NCBI RefSeq assembly: GCF_004193775.1
Contig: NC_041003.1
Coordinates: forward strand, 39,313,611 to 39,377,610
DNA length: 64,000 nt
From: Glycine soja
Taxonomy: Eukaryota > Streptophyta > Magnoliopsida > Fabales > Fabaceae
Direction: 5' to 3'
Within the stretch, counting starts at the first letter, position 1. Each line of letters begins with the position of its first letter. A model generated the notes under the pieces. That model ran no database searches. It saw only the letters and a program-made list of their open reading frames with translations, and had not been told where the DNA came from. The position numbers and the translations under genes are program-made. Positions 56,240 to 64,000 of this stretch are shown in pieces.

Positions 56240-59039
56240 AGTAGTTGCACGGTTAAAAAATAATCCAATTGAAAGTTCATACTTCTTAGTTGTGTTCATA
56301 AATATCCAGTCTTGAGTGTAATGTGCTAGCATGTGTTCTCTTCCTTTCCATTGGTTGTATTAAAGAGTAGGTTTCTTTCATAGTGAGACAAATATTGTTC
56401 AGTAATTTCTATTGTTATATAATTAGTTTCATTTATTTGAGGTAGTAGTGTATTTTAAGATCTTGTCCACAAATTGTTTTTCCATGTCTGTGTTCGTTCA
56501 AACTAACCAAATGGTACTATGATAAATTTTAAGTTTGTTTTCTAACTGTTTTGTCATGAATTGCTACAGGACTAGCTACTATCTAGGAACTGAGAGTATA
56601 ATAAAAAAGAGTTAGTGATTTTCATTGGTAACCCAATTTTGCAATTTCGACACCCTAACCTAGTCTCTTTGGGGGATGATTCACTTTGCAAGGGAGTATT
56701 GATTAATGTAACCTGGTCTCTTTTTTGGCTAATGAGGGAAAATGCTGTGTAAAACAATACCAGCAAAAGCTCAACTAAATTTATAAAACTAAATTCCAAT
56801 CCCATATTATGCAATAGTACTGCAACTAGTATATACATTAAAAACAAATATAGCATAAATGTTCACTATTGCACACCTTAGATATTTAGACCTTGTCCAC
56901 TATATCTTATTAAGTAAATCATGTATAGGATAAATTGCTTGCACATCATGTTTCTCACTGAGCGTAGATTAGAAACAAACACACGAGAATCAATCATGTT
57001 CCATAAGATCAACGACAAATTTGTAGGTATGTTTGAACACATTATTTTGGTGAAATTTAAAAAGTATAAAGCAATATTAAAATCAACAAATACATTCAAA
57101 AACTACATGTGTGTGGCTTTTGGAGCATCATTGATGTGTATCCAAATCAAAATAGCCTTTACTTACTGATATCCAATTTCGAATTCAGATCATGTTAGAA
57201 CAACAATCAAATCAAGCTAGTGTTAGCTCTAATGAACTAGTTAAAATTTTGCTCTTGTTTGAAAAAACAAAATATTGTCAACATTTTTATTTCTGACACA
57301 ATAATGAATAAGCGTTTAGAAAACAGTAAGCAAGAACTCTTGTTTCTTCATTGATAACCTTTTACTCTAGTAGGTCTTGTAGACAATGAAAACATGGTAA
57401 AGAGAAAGTATTAATTTATTTTTTTTCCTTTTAAACTATACTATTATTTTTGCTTTTACATGAGTGTCATATACTTAGCATCCAATTTCTTCAAATTGGA
57501 TTACTGAGTTGATAGTACTTTAAACATTCCATTATGGCTAAGTTGTCTGATATGAGCAGTGCAACATTTTCTTCAAACCGCATGCCATATGATTTTTATT
57601 TTCTTTTGCCAATCCATCTAATGTATTTGCATTACAAATTATACATACACCCTTATGTCTTTCTTGAACAGTTTCATAATTTGGTTTGTTATAGTAGCAA
57701 TGAAGTTAGCACTCTCTTCTCTCCCTACCCTTGTTTGATTGAAGTGGTCTTGTGTTTGAATTTGAAATTCTAGCTATTTGACCTTTTCTTTGACTTAAAC
57801 TTGAAATTAAAAATTATGAATCCAACATCTACTTGAACTCTTATCTTTATTTTTGCTAAATTGTGGTTTCTGTAACAATCAAATGCATTGCTATGAACTC
57901 GTCAACTAGCATTTAATTTCTTTTTATTTTTTATCAACAAACTAGCATGTGGTAGCCTAATATACAGTCCTAAAAATGATTAACGTATCAGGACTCATTA
58001 TTTTCTAAAGTCAAACCTTTTTACAATTATCATCATAAAGAAAATGATCATAATTGTAAAAACCACAAACCTTGACTTCTAAATGCAACCTAAAAGTTAC
58101 AATGATAGGAAACAAGCATATTGATCTTAGAAAGGATCCATCTAACAACCTCAACCATAATATATTAACAAAATAACAACCAAGCATGCAGCATAGCAAT
58201 AAAGGCACAAGGTAGCCCTTTTTTTCCCTTTCATAAAAACATCCATCCTTAGACATAAAGTCAAAGATTTCCATTCTAATAATGTGATTTCTTGTTTTTT
58301 TTATTTAAATTTATTGGGCTAATCATGGTCAGATACAATGATTTTTAACTTATGATCTCACTGGCTCCCCACTCTCATCCTCGAAAACAAATATTGTACT
58401 GGAGACCTAAACTGATCATTAAATCAATCTTCCCTAAGAAAACACCGCACAACCTCATGGACTTATCATCTTCTAACTAATTGGCTCATCACGGGCATGA
58501 ACAAACATCTCAAAGTGAAATACAACTTAATGCAGTATCATCCTACTTCCTACCCACCTCAATCGGTCATTACATAAAACAAACTTAAATCACAAACTGC
58601 TACAAGATAGGATATACATTGCTGCAAGCTAAAGCAGTTAGAATATAGTCTAAAAGCTTCTATGGCCACTAGGTGACTAAAATAATTAATAAAATAATTT
58701 CCTTATGCATGTCAACATACATGATTCATTTATTTTTAGTCTCGACAACTTGACGACGTTTATATGAATTATGAAGGCCATGTAACATGGAAATTCACAA
58801 AGCATGAGCAATGCATGAATTAGTAAAATAATTAATCCAACCTACAATTTTCTTTAATTCTGAACCCTAAATTGGGGCTGAGCTTCACTAAGGATGTCAC
58901 GATGGTGGGGCGACACAGGAGACGACGGAGCAGCCTGGGGTTGACAGACTGGGCGATGATAAGATTCACGGGAGACTGCTAGGGCACAGAGACATTGTTC
59001 TCGGGTTAGTGAAGGATGTTGCGAGTGAATGAATGTATG
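56240..59039. other. AT-rich DNA, no recognised gene
   Basis: About 2.8 kb with only short open frames and no domain resemblance. It could include 3' parts of the U-box pseudogene. GC rises briefly at 58890-58990 without a recognisable product. Confidence 0.5.
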
Positions 59040-59233
59040 CTGAAATCAATAACAAAACAAAGACGGGTTTTGGGAAAAAACCGTCTTTGTACAAAAGCAA
59101 AAATTTACAAGTTTGTCATCGCTTAAACATTTATGCACTATTCAAAGATGGTTATATACAAATGTCGTCGTTGTGTTCCTATTTATTACAAAAATGTTAC
59201 CGCTAATCATTCTAAGGCGGTTCTTTAGTAGTG
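59040..59233. mobile_element. CACTA-like terminus (different subfamily)
   Basis: Contains AAGACGGGTTTTGGG and AAAACCGTCTTTGT as complementary subterminal motifs, then GGCGGTTCTTTAGTAGTG ending at 59233 (reverse complement CACTACTAAAGAACC). This resembles a 3' tip of a small non-autonomous CACTA element. The other end was not located. Confidence 0.5.
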
Positions 59234-59298
59234 CTTTCAAACTTGTTCATTAGATTTACACCATGGAAATCAAGATAGCTTTGTTTCTTTTTCTTTAG

Positions 59299-59392
59299 GT
59301 CAGAATTTAGTGAGAACTTGGTTGAGTATAGAAGTCATTTAATTGAGTATTTGTCTGAGCTGATTCAGTGTTCAAAGGAATTTTTGAAAGTG
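59299..59392 (+). other. Weak candidate exon
   Basis: A 94 nt open stretch bounded by TTTCTTTAG and GTATGTTA reads SEFSENLVEYRSHLIEYLSE and LIQCSKEFLKV. Splice signals and codon composition are exon-like, but no family is recognised and no partner exon is seen. Confidence 0.25.
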
Positions 59393-61382
59393 GTATGTTA
59401 TTTCTTAATCTTTATTCAAGAGATAACTGTTTCAATTGTTTTGAACTACTAGATGAATTCACATTTTTTTCCCCGTATCACATTTTTTCTTTTGAGACGT
59501 GCAAGAACAGCAGATTCCTTTAATTTATTTCGTTCTCCATATTTCTACATACAACCATACAAATACAAATCTACTGTGATTTTATATGATTAAAGAAATA
59601 ATATGATATTTGGACAATATCGTCTTAAGTTAATTACCTTTGTGAGTTCAAAATGATATCCCCTGCATGATACCTGTATATTAAAAACTAAAGAGTGGGA
59701 AGGTAAGTGTTTATCCTGCAGTAAGAAATGAAGACAGATAACTAAATATTCACAAAATCTTGACATGAAATGATGTTTAATTCAACAAATCTATAAATAA
59801 TTAGGACAAATTATTTTACAGCAAGCATTTGAGGTTGAAAATTCTATACTACCAAGTAGAATTACGATGTTATTTACTTAAAACCTTAGTTCAGTATGTT
59901 GGATACGAGGTTAAGGCAAGGAATAAGTCATGCTAATATATTTTCTTATTGAAGGTTCCACCTAACTCAACTACACACTAGGAGTTCAAGTTCTGAAATC
60001 TCTCGCATGTTCTTCAACCAATCAAAGTGGTATTGGATAGGTGTTGGGGCACTAATTGGATATACGATGATGGATAATATTGCTCACATCCTTACTCACA
60101 CTTACTTGATCCATGAGTTTCTTCACCTTAAAAAATGTTTTGTAACCAAATGAGAGAGCCTACTATGTGTACTAATAATATCACAAAATGATTGGCAGTA
60201 ATTATACAACATCAACCTGTTAAATTAGAGAAATCTCAAAGCAATTAGCAGGATGGTGGAAACACTTTTGCTAGGTCTTCATCCAGATGGAAAGGAGAGG
60301 AATGGTTTTTTTCCTTTCAACCACATTCCATCACCTTCGATGATGTAACATATTATGTACTGAAATCTTACAATATGAGGAAGTATGTGATGGAAAATTG
60401 AGATAACCTAGAGTAGGGGTGGGCCCATGGAATTGAGATAGACGTTCTCATTCGTTAGCCATCCCATTTCTAAGGAGATATGAAAGTTTTAACAAGCTAA
60501 CTGATGCGTAGGTAAGAAAATGATCGTAGGTATGATCCTCTAGTAAGAAGGAAAAGTATCTATTACTCAAATTTTGTAGAGAAAAAACAACGTTTTAAAA
60601 ACAGGACTAGTTATTGAATTGGTGAGAGAATTTATATTTAAGATTTTTTTATTTTTTATCAGAAATATTTATTGATTTAACCAAAGTTAAATGGCAAACA
60701 ACTTGATGATAATTAAATGTATATCTTAATATTATAACAAATATTAAATAACAAACTAACATAAATTATAAATTATTTGTTTGATAAAATTTTAAATTAC
60801 TAAAAATTATTATATATTTATTTATGATAAATAATTAATGATAATAGGCTAAATGATAATAGTTTATACGTAATTCTCACACACGGCTTTTTGTAACTTG
60901 ACATTTAACCTTTATCTAATTACAAAGTATTTTTATTGAAATAAAAATCATAAAAGATAAAAAAAAAAAAACAAATCATTGAAACCAATTATTCAATATT
61001 AGTTCTTCATCTTTTTTCAATCAGTTTGATTGGGTTTTCTAGTAAGTTTTAGCAATATTTTAAGAGTTAATAGGCATGTATTGTTAGTTTAAATTTGTTT
61101 ACACTATCAATTAATTAGATATAATTCTTTATATGGATTTTAAGATAATTATTATCAATTTTTTTAAAAGAAAGCAATTATTATTTATATTAAAATTTTT
61201 ATCATACATACTACTCTGTGATTAAATGAAAATATACAAAGATGTATGCTAATTTCTCATTTTTTATTTAGTCCATTTTTGGGACTGAAACGAAACAAAC
61301 ACCTCATAATTCACTAGGCCAGGGGTCAAAGATTATTAGATATCAAAGATTGCAGGTTTATAGATGGAATTTCTTGAAGCCT

Positions 61383-61386
<4 letters not shown>
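59393..61386. other. AT-rich DNA, no recognised gene
   Basis: No domain or repeat of note. A slightly more complex stretch at 60240-60560 has no readable product. Confidence 0.5.

Positions 61387-61440
<54 letters not shown>
61387..61440. repeat. (AT)n microsatellite
   Basis: About 26 uninterrupted TA units. Confidence 0.95.
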
Positions 61441-61444
<4 letters not shown>

Positions 61445-62579
61445 GGTCATGTTAGATAACTTTTTAAAATAAGTATTAATAAGAGAAAAAAAAAACAAGA
61501 CAAATTAAACCAAATTTCTACCAAAATTTAATTTTTATGTTTCATTTATGAAGAATTTAAATGGAAAAACTTTTAAAAAGATATTGTACATAGATAATTT
61601 TAATTCATGGAAAAGGTTTAATTTTTCTTTATTTGTTTTCTTTTCTTTTCTTTTTCTTTATAAATATTTGTTGAAAAGTATATTTAAGTATTAGATAACA
61701 GTATATATTTTTTATTCATAAAAATATTAAATAATTTTATATTTTATTCATGCAAAAATTTATTTATTTTTATTAAATTTTAATTTTTTTTTTTGTCGGC
61801 CCTGAAATTGAATTCGGGGCTCCAGTGCTAGCCGCGTTGGTTAGCAAGAAGTACATAATTTTAGGTCATTCTAAAAAAATGTAAAATATGTTTTATAAAA
61901 AAGGTTACTCCATTTAAAGTGATTATTAATAAGAGAGAGGACGTTGACGGCAATGAAATTATTGAACTTTGACCAATTAAAATCAGTGACGACAGACCGT
62001 TAGACTGCCGGTTTGATCCCCATTTCCTTTTTTTTTCTAGCTGTAGTTGCAAAAATAAAAGGAAATATTTTTTTTATAATGAATAAAAGGAAATATTGAG
62101 CCCGAAGTCCATTTCTTTTCTAATTCTTTTGGTAGTGATTTCTATTCTAATTCAATTTCAAAGCATGTATGAAACTATTCAACACCCAAAATTAGGTGAC
62201 AGATAGAGTGAAGTATCTTAGAAAGTTACACTACCGGTGAGAAAGTCAAAATGACCAACCTGTAATAACAAACATATTACTTACCGAAAGAAAATAATAA
62301 TAAAAACTTTAAACAATATCTTTTTATTTATAATATAGACTTGTTCATTAAAAATGAGATTTGTTTTTCAGGTATCAGGTTTATTCTCTGAAAAGGGAGA
62401 CTTATTTAACCGTTTTTTTATCTCATTTGAATTTTTTTTCTGATAATAGAAAAATTCTTTTTTTTCTTCTAATTTCATCAGTTAATCCTTACTCTGCTGG
62501 TAATTTCTTTTCTTCATTCTAAATTGGAAGCAATTGAGATTCAAGAAATAATAACAACAAAAAATCAAACAACTCCATA
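61441..62579. other. AT-rich DNA, no recognised gene
   Basis: No features apart from T-runs and a short GC-richer string at about 61796-61850. Confidence 0.5.
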
Positions 62580-63000
62580 AGATTAATCAACAAAACAACA
62601 ACCTAACCAGAACCCAACAAATAAAATAATACAAAAGCAGAACAAATAAAAGAAAAGTCCATGCTGCGGTTGTTGAAGATTGGAGAGGAGTAAGCAATGG
62701 ATTGTGCGAGGGCAACACTGAGCACTGTAGAGGTCATGAGCGTGGTGGTGGTTGCCGGTGAGGAGCGGAGGCACACAGGGAGGAGCGAATCTCAGATCTG
62801 AAAAAAAAAATGATGTTTATGTTACGCTCTTTTCTCCTTTTCGGGTGGTTTTCCAGATCTGCATCGCCAATCTCCCTTCGCTTCCAGATCGATTTGCACC
62901 TACGATTCCTCCCTCAGTTTCCAGATCTGCACTACATGAACATACCATGGGCTTTGATGGCGCTGCATATCAAAGATGATTGATGTGTTGTGTTTCTTGG
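62580..63000. other. GC-richer segment, unassigned
   Basis: Base composition rises relative to its surroundings at 62650-62980, with CAGATCTG-containing repeats (62796, 62854, 62922). Short open frames exist on both strands but none resembles a known protein. It might be a transposon or a decayed first exon. Confidence 0.35.
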
Positions 63001-64000
63001 AGAACTTTCCAAATTGTGTTTCAATCTCACTTTTGTTGATTCTATTTCTTGTGACTTTGAAATAAATTATGCCTCTTGTAAAAATAGATTTTTGTTAAAA
63101 ACAATTACTAACCAAATAACACAGTTAATACTATCCTTTCTACTTTCTAGAAGAATTTATTGCAACCGTATCTTTAATTCAAAATCAAAGGAGAACTCAA
63201 TTGTTTGAATCAAATTTAATAATAGAAAAAAAACACTAAAAGAAAAACTGATGAAAAAAATCACCCAACTTCTGCAAATTATTATCTTATTCATCATTAA
63301 TTAAATATTATTTTAATCAACTATATTTTAACTTTTTTTTTTTAATTCCCGGTAACCAACATGATATAGCAGGTAAAAAAATACTGCCTCACCAGTGGAG
63401 CCGTTTTGAGCTACTTCACACGATAGACACCACCAAGATTATATGCATGTTGTTGAAAGTTTACCGTAGGATTGAAAGTCGTGCATGAAAACAAATATGG
63501 TAAAAAATGAGAGAAATTTCTTAATACTAGTTGGAATTTTCTATTCCAATATCGTTAATATTATAATATAATTATATTAATTATTAGTGAGTTTTATTTT
63601 ATGTGATCAAATTAATCGAGTTCGATAACTGATTATCCGTTTCTCTATACATTCAATAACAAATCTTAAAAAGAGTACATAAATAAGAAATAATTTATGA
63701 ATTTAGATACCATTACGTTTGTTTGATTAATCATCATGGATTCAGGTATTCCTAAAACTCTTCTTAATAATCTAATATAATGTGTTTTCGATGGTTATTG
63801 GTATTTTATAAGAATCCCCTCAAAGCTACCATCACTCTTATGTTATTAGGATTTAAAGTTATTTGATTTTAATTATACCTGAATTGTTTTAGTTATATGA
63901 ACCCAATTTTTTTTTCCAAAACAACACATTAATTGTCGGTAAATTCAAATATTGTCATATTTGATATTTGATTTAAATTGTGTGTATTTTGTTTTTTTTG
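63001..64000. other. AT-rich DNA to window end
   Basis: Nothing recognised. Confidence 0.5.

Noticed and set aside
1..64000. A coherent undescribed system (defence, biosynthetic cluster or similar)
   Set aside because: Apart from one intact COBRA-like gene, everything recognised is transposon-derived or pseudogenic and the fragments do not share a pathway. The strongest unusual signals are structural and are listed separately.

Overview
This is plant nuclear DNA: AT-rich, genes with introns, no bacterial features. The nested Ty1/copia element with repeated GTAATCGATTAC motifs, the SIRE-like gag, the legume-type phytochelatin-synthase fragment and the plant mobile-domain/MULE debris all suggest soybean or a close Glycine relative. 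The species is inferred, not proven.

Layout. 1-1.9 kb: 3' end of a CACTA transposon (Ulp1-like protease remnant, subterminal ACATCGGTT repeats, terminal inverted repeat). 2-4.7 kb: AT-rich intergenic DNA. 5.07-9.12 kb (+): the only gene that looks intact, a six-exon COBRA-like gene (458 codons) for a predicted GPI-anchored cell-wall protein. 10.0-24.5 kb: a convergent COBL4-like gene on the minus strand, cut in its last exon by a 13.9 kb copia element (10237-24117) that carries a younger 9.0 kb SIRE-like copia element (14327-23352). 25.1-26.0 kb (-): C-terminal remnant of phytochelatin synthase. About 27.1-39.2 kb (+): second CACTA element with a broken TNP2 transposase, a 1 kb inverted repeat, a possible captured exon and a broken second ORF ending in a Ulp1-like protease. 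41-46.9 kb: HROB-like OB-fold fragment, MULE N-terminal fragments and a plant-mobile-domain pseudogene, mixed with several tandem arrays. 47.98-51.11 kb: a 3.1 kb solo LTR with exact AATCC target duplications, sitting inside a ~42 bp minisatellite. 51.4-53.9 kb (+): MULE transposase pseudogene. 54.1-56.2 kb (+): U-box/ARM ubiquitin-ligase pseudogene. 56-64 kb: AT-rich DNA with a CACTA tip, microsatellites and one weak exon candidate.

The genes do not form a pathway. The window records a small euchromatic neighbourhood (two convergent COBRA-like genes and a PCS gene fragment) invaded repeatedly by transposons. I found no new enzymatic or defence system. The observations most worth following are the precise two-level nested insertion inside a COBL4-like exon, the long inverted repeat inside the CACTA element (a possible siRNA source), the duplicated in-frame splice acceptor and GC-AG intron in the intact COBRA-like gene, and the paired MULE-type promoters driving unrelated coding fragments.
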